A stretch of 64,000 nt of DNA from an uncultured Actinomyces sp. (GCA_900545825.1 URAS01000011.1:1-64000), one strand, 5' to 3'; shown: positions 33,595 to 43,249, counted from the stretch's first letter. A program made the numbers and translations. The notes: generated by a model not told the origin, from the letters alone.

Positions 33595-34701
33595 ATGACC
33601 ATCGCGCGCCTGTATGGGCAGCACGCTGATGCGGATTCCGCCGTGCCCGTTCCGACGCTCAGCTTCGAGCTGTATCCCCCGCGCACCCTTAACCCGAATT
33701 CGCCGCTGCGCGGGCGCATCGACCGGCTGATCCACTCCGGGCCCGACTGGGTGTCGGTGACCTATGGCGCCTCGGGGGCCACGCGCGGGCCGTCGCTGTC
33801 GCTCATCAATTACGTCCGCGACACGACGGGCACGCCCACCCTGGCCCACCTCACATGCCTGGGCGCGCGCGAGGGCGACCTCACGCGGCTGACGAAACAG
33901 CTGATGGCCGACGGGGTGCGGAATTTCCTTGCACTGCGCGGCGACACGCCCGCCAAGGCGGCCGGCACGTTCGCGGAAGAGGCATTGCCCCACTCGCCCT
34001 CGGGCAGCCAGCCAGGCGCCGAGGACACCGAGGACGACGACTCGCCCGCCGACGAGGGCGCCGCCGCGGCCGACGCGCTGACCCGCGCGGTCCAGCTGGT
34101 GCGGCTGATCCGCGCGGTCGACGATCACCGACTGGCGGCGACGGGCGCGACCGACCGCTCGAGCATTGCGGTCGCCTGTTATCCCGCGGCGCACGGCGAA
34201 GGGCGGAAAAACGATTTCCTCGCCCTCAAAGATAAGCAAGACGCGGGCGCCGATTTCGCGATTACCCAGGTGTTTTATCGCGCCGACGACTACATTTCCT
34301 ACGTCGCCGAGGCCCGCGAGGTCGGCATTACTCTGCCGATTATTCCTGGCATTATTCCGCTGACCGACCTGGGCCGCCTGCGTCGCCTCGCCCAGCTGAC
34401 GGGAGTGCAGATCCCGCCAGATTTGGAGCAGCAGCTGGATATCGCCGACGACGACCAGCGGGTGCGTGTCGCCCTCAAACAGACGTTTAGCCTGTGCCAA
34501 CAGGTGCTCGACGCCGGGGCTCCCGGTATTCACCTCTACACGTTTAATCGGGCCCGTCCCGCCCTCGACATTGTCGATTATCTGCGGGCCGCGGGATACC
34601 GAATGCATTCAGGGCGAATGCCCGGGCGTGACTTGGGCCTGGCGGGGGCCGAGTCGGCGTTGATGGAAGCGACGCTGCGCCAGATCACCCCCGGTGCCTA
34701 A
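33595..34701 (+). CDS. metF: Methylenetetrahydrofolate reductase
   Basis: Makes 5-methyl-THF, the methyl donor for MetE. TIM barrel with SFELYPPRT (catalytic Glu), WVSVTYGASG, THLTCLGARE-like (AHLTCLGAREGDL), FLALRGDTP and FAITQVFYRADDY. At 368 residues it is longer than usual because of an acidic insertion at about residues 125-155 (GAEDTEDDDSPADEG). AAAAGGAGGG before the ATG fixes the start. metE follows in the same direction after 93 nt. Confidence 0.94.
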   Translation: MTIARLYGQHADADSAVPVPTLSFELYPPRTLNPNSPLRGRIDRLIHSGPDWVSVTYGASGATRGPSLSLINYVRDTTGTPTLAHLTCLGAREGDLTRLTKQLMADGVRNFLALRGDTPAKAAGTFAEEALPHSPSGSQPGAEDTEDDDSPADEGAAAADALTRAVQLVRLIRAVDDHRLAATGATDRSSIAVACYPAAHGEGRKNDFLALKDKQDAGADFAITQVFYRADDYISYVAEAREVGITLPIIPGIIPLTDLGRLRRLAQLTGVQIPPDLEQQLDIADDDQRVRVALKQTFSLCQQVLDAGAPGIHLYTFNRARPALDIVDYLRAAGYRMHSGRMPGRDLGLAGAESALMEATLRQITPGA

Positions 34702-34753
34702 GTCGCGCGCCCCCTGCGCCTGCGCGCAGATCACGACCTCAATCGTTAGTCGA

Positions 34754-34771
34754 GCCGAGGCGAATCTCGGC
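34754..34771 (+). promoter_or_regulatory. Small hairpin between metF and metE
   Basis: GCCGAG-GCGAAT-CTCGGC forms a 6-bp stem about 25 nt before the metE start. It could modulate the metF-metE transcript; there is no direct evidence. Confidence 0.3.
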
Positions 34772-34794
34772 CTCTTCATCACCCAAGGATCATC

Positions 34795-37155
34795 ATGACG
34801 AACTTCCCGAAAGCAACGATCACCGGTTATCCCCGGATTGGCCGCGACCGCGAAACCAAGGTGGCGCTCGAGCGGTTCTGGGCCGGAAAGATCGACGAGG
34901 ACGAGCTGCGCGCCCGCACTGGGGCCGTCGCCGCCGGCAACCGCGCGCGCCTGCGCGACCTGGGCCTTGACGCCGACAATGGCGCGATTCCCGCGGATTT
35001 TAGCTACTACGACCAGGTACTCTCGGCGCTCATCGCGTTCGACGCGCTGCCCGAACGTTTCGCCCACCTGCGCGGCGAGGACGGCACGCTGGAACTCACC
35101 GACATCTTTACGGTCGCGCGTGGCGCGAACGAGCGGCCGGCGCTCGAGATGACGAAGTGGTTCGACTCGAACTACCACTACCTCGTCCCCGAGATCAGCC
35201 CGGACACGCCGCTGCGCTACGTCCACAGCCATGTCGTCGACCAGGTGGCCGCCGCCCGCGAGCAGGGCATCACGCCGCGTCCCGTCGTCGTCGGCCCGCT
35301 GACGTTCCTTCTCCTGTCGAAGCCGGCCGCCGACGCGCCCGCCGATTTCTCGCCGTTCTCGCGCCTGGACGAACTGACGCAGGCGTATGCCCAGCTCCTG
35401 GCCGATTTCGCGGCCGCCGGGGCGACGTGGGTGCAGCTGGACGAGCCCGCCCTCGTCGCCGACACGTGGGACACGCCGCGCGCGGAGCTCATCGAGGCGC
35501 TGCGCCGCACGTACCAGACGCTGCTGGGCGCCGAGGGCGTCCCGCAGCTCAGCGTCGCGCTGACGTACGGGTCGGCACCCGACGCCGCACAGGCGCTGGC
35601 CGAGGTCGGCGTCCCCAACGTCGTCCTCGACCTGGTCAAAGGCGAGGTGCCGACGCCCGAGCAGCTGGCCGCACTGGCCGCCACCGACGTCACGCTGGCT
35701 GCGGGCGTCGTCTCGGGCCGCAACATTTGGCGCACCGACCTCGATGCCGCGCTGGCCACGTTGACCCAGGTCGCCGACGGTTTGGGTGAGGGTGGCGCCG
35801 ACCGGGTGTCGGTGACGACCTCAACGTCGCTGCAGCACGTCCCGCTGGATGTCGCGCGCGAGGAACAGCTGGACGCCGACCTCAAGTCGTGGCTGGCGTT
35901 TGCCGACCAGAAGGTCGAGGAGGTCGTCGCCCTCGCCAAGGCGCTGCAGGCCGGTTCGGTTGAGGCCGCCGGCGAGGACGTTCAGGCGCTGTTCGCCACC
36001 GATCGTGCGGCCCGCGAGAATCGCCGTAACCACCCGGGCGTCACCCGCGAGCCCGTGCGCAGCGCGGTCGCCGCGGTCACCGACGCCGACCGGACGCGCC
36101 CCGACTACGCCGAACGCAAGGTCGCGCAGGACGCCGTCCTCCACCTGCCGCCGCTGCCGACGACGACGATCGGCTCGTTCCCCCAGACCACCGAGATCCG
36201 CAAGGCGCGCGCCGCCTACCGCGCCGGCCGCCTGAGCGAGGACGAGTATGTCGCCCAGATGAAGGCCGAGATCGCGAACGTCGTCGAGCTGCAGGAACGC
36301 ATCGGGCTCGACGTCCTCGTTCACGGCGAGGCCGAGCGCAACGACATGGTCCAGTATTTCGCCGAGAACTTCGAGGGTTTCGCGACGACGCAGCACGGCT
36401 GGGTGCAGTCGTACGGTTCGCGTTGCACGCGCCCGTCGATTCTGTGGGGCGACGTGTCGCGGCCGGCGCCGATCACCGTCGGCTGGTCCAGCTACGCGCA
36501 GTCGCTGACGGACAAGCCGATGAAGGGCATGTTGACCGGCCCGGTGACGATCCTCGCGTGGTCGTTTGTCCGCGACGACCTCCCGTGGGGCCAGGTCGCC
36601 GACCAGGTGGCGTTGGCGCTGCGCGACGAGATCGCCGACCTCGAGGACGCCGGGATCCGCGTTATCCAGGTCGACGAGCCGGCGATCCGCGAGCTGCTGC
36701 CGCTGCGCGCCGCCCAGCGTGAGGACTATCTGGCCTGGTCGGTGGGCTCTTTCCGCCTGGCGACCGGCGGCGCGAAGGCTGCGACGCAGATCCACACGCA
36801 CCTGTGCTACTCCGAGTTCACCGTCGTCGTCGACGCCGTCGACCGCCTGGATGCCGACGTCACGTCGATCGAGGCGTCGCGCTCGAAGATGGAGATCCTC
36901 CCGGCGATCCGCGACCACGGCTTCACCCGCCAGATTGGCCCGGGCGTGTGGGATATCCACAGCCCCCGCGTCCCGTCGATCGAGGAGTGCACCCGCCTGC
37001 TGCAGGCCGCCTGCGACGGCCTCGACATTTCGCAGGTGTGGGCAAATCCGGACTGCGGTCTCAAGACCCGCGGCTACCGCGAGACCGAGGCCAGCCTCAA
37101 TAACCTCGTCGTCGCGGCCAAGATCGTCCGCCAAAACGTCGCGGACAAGCAGTAG
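34795..37155 (+). CDS. metE: Cobalamin-independent methionine synthase
   Basis: Transfers the methyl group of 5-methyl-THF polyglutamate to homocysteine. 786 residues in two barrels. The N-terminal half starts with TITGYPRIGRDRETKVALERFW. The C-terminal half has TTIGSFPQTTEIRKAR, the VHGEAERNDMVQYF substrate loop, and zinc ligands in THLCYSEF and NPDCGLKTRG. It gets substrate from MetF encoded just upstream. A 68-bp inverted repeat lies after the stop. Confidence 0.96.
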   Translation: MTNFPKATITGYPRIGRDRETKVALERFWAGKIDEDELRARTGAVAAGNRARLRDLGLDADNGAIPADFSYYDQVLSALIAFDALPERFAHLRGEDGTLELTDIFTVARGANERPALEMTKWFDSNYHYLVPEISPDTPLRYVHSHVVDQVAAAREQGITPRPVVVGPLTFLLLSKPAADAPADFSPFSRLDELTQAYAQLLADFAAAGATWVQLDEPALVADTWDTPRAELIEALRRTYQTLLGAEGVPQLSVALTYGSAPDAAQALAEVGVPNVVLDLVKGEVPTPEQLAALAATDVTLAAGVVSGRNIWRTDLDAALATLTQVADGLGEGGADRVSVTTSTSLQHVPLDVAREEQLDADLKSWLAFADQKVEEVVALAKALQAGSVEAAGEDVQALFATDRAARENRRNHPGVTREPVRSAVAAVTDADRTRPDYAERKVAQDAVLHLPPLPTTTIGSFPQTTEIRKARAAYRAGRLSEDEYVAQMKAEIANVVELQERIGLDVLVHGEAERNDMVQYFAENFEGFATTQHGWVQSYGSRCTRPSILWGDVSRPAPITVGWSSYAQSLTDKPMKGMLTGPVTILAWSFVRDDLPWGQVADQVALALRDEIADLEDAGIRVIQVDEPAIRELLPLRAAQREDYLAWSVGSFRLATGGAKAATQIHTHLCYSEFTVVVDAVDRLDADVTSIEASRSKMEILPAIRDHGFTRQIGPGVWDIHSPRVPSIEECTRLLQAACDGLDISQVWANPDCGLKTRGYRETEASLNNLVVAAKIVRQNVADKQ

Positions 37156-37169
37156 CGCGTCCAGACAGC

Positions 37170-37237
37170 GAAACGCTCACCTGAATTGTCATTCCTACCG
37201 GTTAGCGGACAGAATCGACAATTCAGGTGAGCGTTTC
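37170..37237. repeat. 68-bp inverted-repeat element (copy 3, most symmetrical)
   Basis: The arms are a perfect 21-bp inverted repeat beginning GAAACGCTCACCTGAA. The 26-nt interior is ATTCCTACCGG...GAATC and is shared with copy 4. It lies between the convergent ends of metE and argR. Confidence 0.92.
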
Positions 37238-37249
37238 GGAATTTTCGCC

Positions 37250-37756
37250 CTATTCCTCCGAGTCGCCGCGGCCCTTGCCGTAGCTGAGGAGGCGCCGGTT
37301 GAGGTTTTCGGCGGCCCTCTCGGAAATACAAATGAGGAGGATCGTGTCATCACCGGCGACGCATCCCATGACGTCCTCCAGCCGGGCATTGTCGATGACC
37401 GACGCGAGGTATTGCGCGCCGCCCGCGGGCGTGCGGACGATCAGCAGGTAGTCCTTGGTCACCGACGACACGACGAGGTCGGCGCAGGCATTCGCCAACG
37501 CGCCCATGGCCGAGTTCTTGATGGCCATGACGTCGGTCTGGTCGGCCTGCGGGAACACGTAGTACGGGATCCCGTTGCGGTTGTGCAGTTTGGTGGCGCG
37601 CAGCTCGAAGAGGTCGCGCGAGATCGTCGCCTGGGCCACGCGGAAGCCCTGTTCCTCGAGTAGCGCCTGGAGGTGCGCTTGTGAGTGCACCTGTTCGTTG
37701 CTGATGACTTGAATAATCGCTGACTGGCGCGCCGCCTTGGTACGCGGAGTCTCCAC
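37250..37756 (-). CDS. argR: Arginine repressor/activator ArgR
   Basis: 168 residues. N-terminal winged helix (RQSAIIQVISNEQVHSQAHLQALLEEQG, QATISRDLFELRATKL) and C-terminal arginine-binding hexamerisation domain (DYLLIVRTPAGGAQYLASVIDN, VAGDDTILLI). The GTG start has AAGGAG 6 nt upstream; the longer frame adds 21 unsupported residues. As the last gene of the arc cluster it is likely the local activator of arginine catabolism, as in other ADI operons, although it could also repress biosynthesis genes elsewhere. Confidence 0.94.
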   Translation of the reverse strand: METPRTKAARQSAIIQVISNEQVHSQAHLQALLEEQGFRVAQATISRDLFELRATKLHNRNGIPYYVFPQADQTDVMAIKNSAMGALANACADLVVSSVTKDYLLIVRTPAGGAQYLASVIDNARLEDVMGCVAGDDTILLICISERAAENLNRRLLSYGKGRGDSEE

Positions 37757-37773
37757 CCGTTTCTCCTTATTCG

Positions 37774-37828
37774 GTCGTCGCCTCGCCTGAGAGGCCTCGT
37801 GTAGAAGCCTACAGGGCAAGGCGACGAC
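37774..37828. terminator. Intercistronic hairpin between arcC and argR
   Basis: GTCGTCGCCT pairs perfectly with AGGCGACGAC over a 35-nt interior, which itself can pair. It may attenuate read-through into argR or stabilise the arc mRNA. Confidence 0.5.
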
Positions 37829-37847
37829 CGTTGAGGTTTGCGGGGCT

Positions 37848-38765
37848 CTAATCAGGCAGAACGCGGGTGCCGGCCTTGCCGGCGGCGATTTCGACGATGT
37901 CTTCCAGCGACCCGATGACGGCGGGCTTGCCGGTGGCTTCGGCGAAGCGGCAGGACGCCTCGACCTTCGGCCCCATCGAGCCGGCGGCCAGGTTGAGGGC
38001 GCGCAGCTCGGACACGGTCGCTTCCTCGATGCACCGCTGCTTCGGCGTGTTCCAGTCGAGGAACACCCCCTTGACGTCGGTGGCGATGAGCAGCATGTCG
38101 GCGTTCAGCTGGCGGGCCAGCAGCGACGCACACAGGTCCTTGTCGATGACGGCCTCGATGCCCGAGAGGATGCGGCCGGACTCGTCGAACTGCGTGGGGA
38201 TGCCGCCGCCACCCGCGCAGGTGACGATCGTGCCGTCCTCGAGGAGGCGACGGATCGCGCCCAGCTCGATGATCCGCTTGGGGTCGGGCGAGGGGACGAC
38301 GCGACGGTACTTGTCGCCGTCCGGCTTGATCGCCCAGCCGCCCTCGGCGGCGAGCTTCCGGGCGGTCGCTTCGTCGTAGACGGGGCCGATGAACTTCGTC
38401 GGGTTGTTGAACGCCGGATCGTCGGCGTCGACCTGCACCATCGTCACCAGCGTGGCGATCGGGCGGTCCTGCGGGACGAAATTGCCCAGTTCCTGCTCGA
38501 TCATGTAGCCGATCATCGCCTGGGTTTGGGCGCCGAGGACGTCCAGCGGGTAGGGCTTGACGTCGGGGTACGCGGCGGCCTCGAGGGCGAGGAGGCCGAC
38601 CTGTGGGCCGTTGCCGTGGACGATGGCGAGTTCGACGTCGGGATCCTCGGTGACCTTGGCGATCCGTTCGGCGGCCAGGCGCACGTTGGCGCGCTGCGTG
38701 GCGGCTTCCATCGGTTCGCCGCGCTTGAGAAGGGCGTTGCCGCCCAAAGCAATTACCATCCGCAT
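37848..38765 (-). CDS. arcC: Carbamate kinase
   Basis: Last ADI-pathway step: carbamoyl phosphate plus ADP gives ATP, CO2 and ammonia. 305 residues. MVIALGGNALLKRGEPM is the N-terminal phosphate loop. HGNGPQVG, VPSPDPKRI, VTCAGGGGIPT and GSMGPKVEASCRF are diagnostic of carbamate kinase. It lies downstream of arcB. Confidence 0.95.
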   Translation of the reverse strand: MRMVIALGGNALLKRGEPMEAATQRANVRLAAERIAKVTEDPDVELAIVHGNGPQVGLLALEAAAYPDVKPYPLDVLGAQTQAMIGYMIEQELGNFVPQDRPIATLVTMVQVDADDPAFNNPTKFIGPVYDEATARKLAAEGGWAIKPDGDKYRRVVPSPDPKRIIELGAIRRLLEDGTIVTCAGGGGIPTQFDESGRILSGIEAVIDKDLCASLLARQLNADMLLIATDVKGVFLDWNTPKQRCIEEATVSELRALNLAAGSMGPKVEASCRFAEATGKPAVIGSLEDIVEIAAGKAGTRVLPD

Positions 38766-38790
38766 GGTTCAGCTTTTCCTTTCCGAATAG

Positions 38791-38829
38791 CCCGGCCCAC
38801 CCCAACACGCGAGGTCGGAGTGGGCCGGG
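38791..38829. terminator. Intercistronic hairpin between arcB and arcC
   Basis: A perfect 10-bp stem CCCGGCCCAC/GTGGGCCGGG encloses 19 nt. With no U-tract it is more likely a processing/stabilising element or partial terminator that sets arcB:arcC expression. Confidence 0.5.
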
Positions 38830-38846
38830 GACGACGTGACGCGGCG

Positions 38847-39851
38847 CTAGGCCAGCGACGCCACCAGGACGGCCTTGATCGTGTGCATCCGGTTTTCGGC
38901 CTCGTCAAAGGCGATGTTGAACTCGGACTCGAAGATGTCCTCGGTCACCTCGATACCGTTGGCCAGGGCCGGGTACTGTGCGGCAACCTGCTTGCCGACC
39001 TTCGTCTCGGAGTTGTGGAACGAGGGCAGGCAGTGGAGGAACTTGACGTTCGGGTTGTGCGTCGCCTTGACCAGTTCGGCGTTGACCTGGAACGGCATGA
39101 GCATGTCGATGCGCTCGGCCCACGACTCGATCGGCTCGCCCATCGACACCCAAATGTCGGTGTAGAGGAAGTCGACGCCGTCGACGGCCTCCTGCGGGTC
39201 GTCGGTGACCAGGATGCGGGCGCCGGACTCCTCAGCGAACTTGGCGCACATGTCCTGCAGTTCCTGGGTGGGCTGCAGCTCCTTCGGCGCGCCGATGCGG
39301 ACGTCCATGCCGAGCTTCGCGCCGATCATCAGCAGCGAGTTCGACACGTTGTTGCGGCCGTCGCCGACGAAGGCGTACGAGATCTTCTCGAGCGGCTTGT
39401 CGCAGTGCTCCTGCATCGTCATGATGTCGGCGAGCATCTGGGTCGGGTGGAATTCGTCGGTCAGGCCGTTGAAGACGGGGACGCCGGAGTAGTCGGCGAG
39501 CTCCTGGACCGTGGCCTGCGAGAACCCGCGGTATTCGATGCCGTCGTACATGCGGCCGAGGACGCGGGCGGTGTCCTTCATCGATTCCTTGTGGCCGATC
39601 TGCGACGAGGACGGCTCGATGTAGGTGACGTTCGCGCCCTGGTCGTGGGCGGCGACCTCGAACGAGCAACGGGTGCGCGTCGACGTCTTTTCGAAGATCA
39701 GGGCGATGTTCTTGCCCTTGAGCAGTTGCTGTTCGGTACCGGAATACTTCGCGCGCTTGAGGTCGCGGGCAAGGTCCAGCAGGTAGTGGATCTCGCGGGG
39801 CGTGTGGTGCGTCAGCGAGAGCAGGTGGCGGTTCTTCAGGTTAACTGGCAT
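38847..39851 (-). CDS. arcB: Catabolic ornithine carbamoyltransferase
   Basis: Phosphorolyses citrulline to ornithine and carbamoyl phosphate. 334 residues. The carbamoyl-phosphate loop is EKTSTRTRCSFEVA, then SQIGHKESMKDTARVLGRMYDGIEYRG, VFNGLTDEFHPTQMLAD and FLHCLPSFH. Position inside the arc operon favours the catabolic role. AAAGGA lies upstream of the ATG. Confidence 0.95.
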   Translation of the reverse strand: MPVNLKNRHLLSLTHHTPREIHYLLDLARDLKRAKYSGTEQQLLKGKNIALIFEKTSTRTRCSFEVAAHDQGANVTYIEPSSSQIGHKESMKDTARVLGRMYDGIEYRGFSQATVQELADYSGVPVFNGLTDEFHPTQMLADIMTMQEHCDKPLEKISYAFVGDGRNNVSNSLLMIGAKLGMDVRIGAPKELQPTQELQDMCAKFAEESGARILVTDDPQEAVDGVDFLYTDIWVSMGEPIESWAERIDMLMPFQVNAELVKATHNPNVKFLHCLPSFHNSETKVGKQVAAQYPALANGIEVTEDIFESEFNIAFDEAENRMHTIKAVLVASLA

Positions 39852-39949
39852 GAGTCCTTTGATCCTTCGTTTTGGTCGTGGCCGCGGCTACCGGCCTATT
39901 CTCGCCCGGCGAGGACCGGCAGCCGCGCCATTTTACGGGTTTTCGGTGG

Positions 39950-41200
39950 TTAGACGTAGAGCGGGTCCCGCTCGATCGGGCAGGTCATGCAGCGGGAGCC
40001 GCCGCGGCCACGCCCCAGCTCGGAGCCGTCGATCTCGATGACTTCGATTCCGGCCTTGCGCAGGCTGTGGTTCGTTTCGATGTTCGACGCGTACCCCATG
40101 ACGACGCCCGGGGACAGCGCCAGCGTGTTGTTGGCGTCGTTCCACTGTTCGCGTTCGACGTTGAAGTAGTTGCCGCCCGTGGGGACGACGTGGAGTTTGA
40201 CGCCGAGGGCGTCGCTCATCGTGTCGACCAGCTTGGTGCCGTCGCGACGAATGTCGATGCCGCCGCGCTGCTTGGAGTCGGGGCGCAGCGAGAACGTCCA
40301 CGTGTCGTCGACGATCGGCATGTAGGCGTTGACGACGTCCTCGGAGCAGAACGTGAACACCGTGTCGAGGTGCATGGCGGCGCGGGTCTTGGGCAGGCGG
40401 GCCGCGATGACGCGGTCGGCGGCACCGGCCTGGAACAGGGCCTTCGCCAGCTCGGTGGTCGCGTTGAGCGAGGAGCGCTCGCCCATGCCGACCAGGAGGA
40501 CGCCCGGCTTGACCGGCATGATGTCGCCGCCCTCGAGGAACGTGTTGGGGTTCCACGCCTTGTCGGGGTCACCGAACCACGTGTGGAAGGACTTGTTGGC
40601 GAAGTTCGGATGGAACTTGTAGATGGCGGCGGTCAGCAGGGTTTCCTGCTTGCGGGCGGGCCAGAACATCGGGTTGACGGAGACGCCGTTGAAGATCCAC
40701 GCCGAGTTGTCGCGCATGAACTGCGTGTTCGGCAGCGGCGGCATCAGCCAGTCTTCGCGCATGTAGCCGTCGGGGGCGACGGCGGCCTTGTAGGTGCCGC
40801 CGACCTCGTCGGGAACCTCTTCGAGGCTGAGGCCGCCGATCAGGTAGTCGACGAGTTCTTCGGACTCCAGGCCGTCCAGCCAATCGCGCAGGTCGGCGGT
40901 CATGATCGGGTTGACGGCGTCGTCAACGATCTTGCGGTCGAGGATCCATTTGCGCCCCGCCTCGGTGCCGACGACGTCTTGGAGCATGTCCGACATGTCG
41001 AGGACGTCGACGCCGCGGTTACGCATCTTTTGGACGAAATCCGCGTGGTGTTCGCGAGCCCGCTCGACCCACATGACGTCGTCATACAGCAGGTCGTTGC
41101 AGTTGCTGGGCGTCAAGCGTTTGTGGGCGAAGCCCGGACGGCACACCATGACGGTGCGGAGTGTGCCGGCCTCTGACCAAACACCAAGTTCCTTCTGCAT
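39950..41200 (-). CDS. arcA: Arginine deiminase
   Basis: Hydrolyses arginine to citrulline and ammonia. 416 residues. The guanidino-modifying fold is visible: GTLRTVMVCRPG, NDLLYDDVMWVERAREHH, FEGGD-type motif FLEGGDIMPV, CMHLDTVF-like AMHLDTVFTF, and the catalytic Cys in GRGGSRCMTCPI near the C-terminus. It follows arcD by 39 nt. Provides acid resistance and ATP with arcB and arcC. Confidence 0.96.
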   Translation of the reverse strand: MQKELGVWSEAGTLRTVMVCRPGFAHKRLTPSNCNDLLYDDVMWVERAREHHADFVQKMRNRGVDVLDMSDMLQDVVGTEAGRKWILDRKIVDDAVNPIMTADLRDWLDGLESEELVDYLIGGLSLEEVPDEVGGTYKAAVAPDGYMREDWLMPPLPNTQFMRDNSAWIFNGVSVNPMFWPARKQETLLTAAIYKFHPNFANKSFHTWFGDPDKAWNPNTFLEGGDIMPVKPGVLLVGMGERSSLNATTELAKALFQAGAADRVIAARLPKTRAAMHLDTVFTFCSEDVVNAYMPIVDDTWTFSLRPDSKQRGGIDIRRDGTKLVDTMSDALGVKLHVVPTGGNYFNVEREQWNDANNTLALSPGVVMGYASNIETNHSLRKAGIEVIEIDGSELGRGRGGSRCMTCPIERDPLYV

Positions 41201-41239
41201 CTTCTTCTCCTATTCGCTTCCTTGCGACTGACGCGGTGA

Positions 41240-42727
41240 CTAAATGAAGGAATAACCCGTCACCGTGTCGATACTCCATCCGGCGTTTGCCAGGGCGACG
41301 ATTGCGCCGATCGCCAGCAGGCAGACAACGGCCAGATAGAAGTATTCGATTCCGACAAATGGTTTCTTGCCCGCCTTCTTTCGGGCGTAGATGTAGAGCG
41401 GCACGCCGACGATCCACACGATGCCGTCAAGCAGCAGGTAGCCGGAGCCGCCCGCGATGACCAGCCACACCGTGTAAATGGTGGCGACGATACCGATGGT
41501 GTAACCCCAGGGGGACCTGGCGGCCTTGAGCTGGAACAGTGCCGAGATCAGGTAGCACGGCAGGATGACCGAGGCAGCCAGAAGAATGAGGAAGTTGTAG
41601 CCGTTCGACCACACGTACGACAGGAGGAGGACGACCTGCGACGTGATCGACGTGACCCACAGGGCCGTGGTCGGCGACTGGTGTTCGTTCGTGTTGCCGA
41701 ACGAGGACGGCAGGTTGTGGTCCTCGGCGGGCACGAACAGGATTTCGGCGGCCAGCATGATCCACGTGAGCAGGGCGCCGAGCAGCGAAATGATGAGGCC
41801 GATCGCGATGACCCAGCGGCCCCACGGGTGACCGACGGCTTCCTCCATGACCGCCGCCAGCGAGGGCGTGCCCTGCTTGGCGATCTCCGGCTGCGCCATG
41901 ACGCCGTAGGAGAGGAGGTTGACGAGAATCAGCAGCGCGATGACGATGACGAACGAGGTCACGGTCGCTTTGCCGACGTCGGAGCGCTTGGCTGCGCGCT
42001 TCGAGTAGATCGCGGCGCCCTCAATACCGATGAACACCCAGACCGTCACGAGCATCATGTTCTTGATCTGCGTGAGCGACGAGCCCAAGCCCTCGCCGTC
42101 GACCTTGATGGCGTTACCCCAGAAGTCGGCGGTGAAGACGTTCATCTTGAAGGCGATGAAACCGCAGATGACGAAGAGGATCAGGGGGACGATCTTGGCG
42201 ATCGTCACGACGACGTTGACGAATGCGGCTTCACGGACACCCCGCAGGATGAGGAAGTGGATCAGCCACATGATGATGGAGGCGACGATAATGCCGGGGA
42301 TGGTGAGGGCGTCGCCCTTGCCCAGGCCGGGGATGAAAATCCCGATCGTCGTCACCAAAAGGACGAGGTAGCCGAGGTTACCGACCCACGCGGAAATCCA
42401 GTAGGACCATGCCGACATATAGCCGACAAAGTCACCGAAGCCCGCACGGGCGTATCCGTACACACCGCCGTCAACGTCGGGGCGGTTGTTTGCCAGGTGC
42501 TGGAACACGAAAGACAGGAAGACCATTCCCAGTCCCGTGATCAGCCAGCCGATGATCAGCGGGCCGGGGGCAGCAGCACCGGCCATCTGTGCCGGAAGGT
42601 GGAAGATACCGCCACCGATCATGCCGCCCACGCCGAGGGCGATGAGGGCGGTCAGCGGCAGTTTAGTCGAGACAGAGGGGGTACCCTCTCCAACCTCGGG
42701 CGTCCCCGAGGGGTTCGAAGAACTCAT
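41240..42727 (-). CDS. arcD: Arginine/ornithine antiporter
   Basis: 495-residue APC-superfamily exchanger with about 12-13 TM helices. LTALIALGVGGMIGGGIFHLPAQMAG is the substrate-binding TM1 region. FVFQHLANNRPDVDGGVYGYARAGFGDFVGYMSAWSYW and VFIGIEGAAIYSKRAAKRSDVGKATV match ArcD/YdgI-type basic amino-acid antiporters. It imports arginine and exports ornithine. It is the first gene of the arc operon, with AAGGAG 6 nt before the ATG. Confidence 0.93.
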   Translation of the reverse strand: MSSSNPSGTPEVGEGTPSVSTKLPLTALIALGVGGMIGGGIFHLPAQMAGAAAPGPLIIGWLITGLGMVFLSFVFQHLANNRPDVDGGVYGYARAGFGDFVGYMSAWSYWISAWVGNLGYLVLLVTTIGIFIPGLGKGDALTIPGIIVASIIMWLIHFLILRGVREAAFVNVVVTIAKIVPLILFVICGFIAFKMNVFTADFWGNAIKVDGEGLGSSLTQIKNMMLVTVWVFIGIEGAAIYSKRAAKRSDVGKATVTSFVIVIALLILVNLLSYGVMAQPEIAKQGTPSLAAVMEEAVGHPWGRWVIAIGLIISLLGALLTWIMLAAEILFVPAEDHNLPSSFGNTNEHQSPTTALWVTSITSQVVLLLSYVWSNGYNFLILLAASVILPCYLISALFQLKAARSPWGYTIGIVATIYTVWLVIAGGSGYLLLDGIVWIVGVPLYIYARKKAGKKPFVGIEYFYLAVVCLLAIGAIVALANAGWSIDTVTGYSFI

Positions 42728-43228
42728 GTCATCTCCTTGAATGGGAATCCGTTGTGCGGAAAATCGCAGGTGAGGCGCCTCGTTGCGTCCCCAAGGACAA
42801 ACCGGCGACAGTTAGGAGAGTAACCGAGCGCAACCTTCCGCGGGAGTACCCGAAAAAGTAAAGAGATGGTCTATCCGCATATCTACTCCGCGAGCGCATA
42901 TTCTTTCTTTTCCCGGGCGCTATTGCGGGGAGTTCGTGCGAATGAGTGGCGGATATTCTTCATTCGGTGCCGTGGATGGAGGGCGGCGGGGCGGGTCGGG
43001 GCCGCGAACGTCATGTGACGGTAAACACAATTGAGGGTGCCCTTACTAGGGTGGGAGAGTCGTCCGATCAGCCGGAGAGTGGCGAAATGTGGCCCAAAAC
43101 ACCACTCTCCGGGCAGGTGCGCGGGGGTTTCGGAGGGGCCTGGCGAGGGCGCCGAAGCCGCCGGGACTTACGTCCCTTCCGCTGGAATTGGATATTAATC
43201 GCGACATCCGAGAGGGCGGGGGTCTGCG
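42728..43228. other. Non-coding upstream region of the arc operon
   Basis: No convincing gene was found in these 500 nt. CCGCATATC (42875) and GCGCATATTC (42894) are related motifs in the likely arcD promoter region. CGAATGA and TCATTCG form an inverted repeat at 42939-42966. CCGGAGAGTGG and CCACTCTCCGG form an 11-bp inverted repeat at 43072-43112. These are candidates for ArgR, oxygen or carbon regulation, but none matches a known box well. Confidence 0.4.
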
Positions 43229-43249
43229 GCGGGGCGCCCAACGCCCCGC
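43229..43249 (-). terminator. Terminator-like hairpin after the CDF gene
   Basis: GCGGGGCG-CCCAA-CGCCCCGC lies 4 nt beyond the CDF stop codon. Confidence 0.6.

Noticed and set aside
37241..37330. A small minus-strand frame crossing repeat copy 3 into metE
   Set aside because: It would need to read through the inverted repeat and overlaps the ends of metE and argR; no ribosome-binding site.
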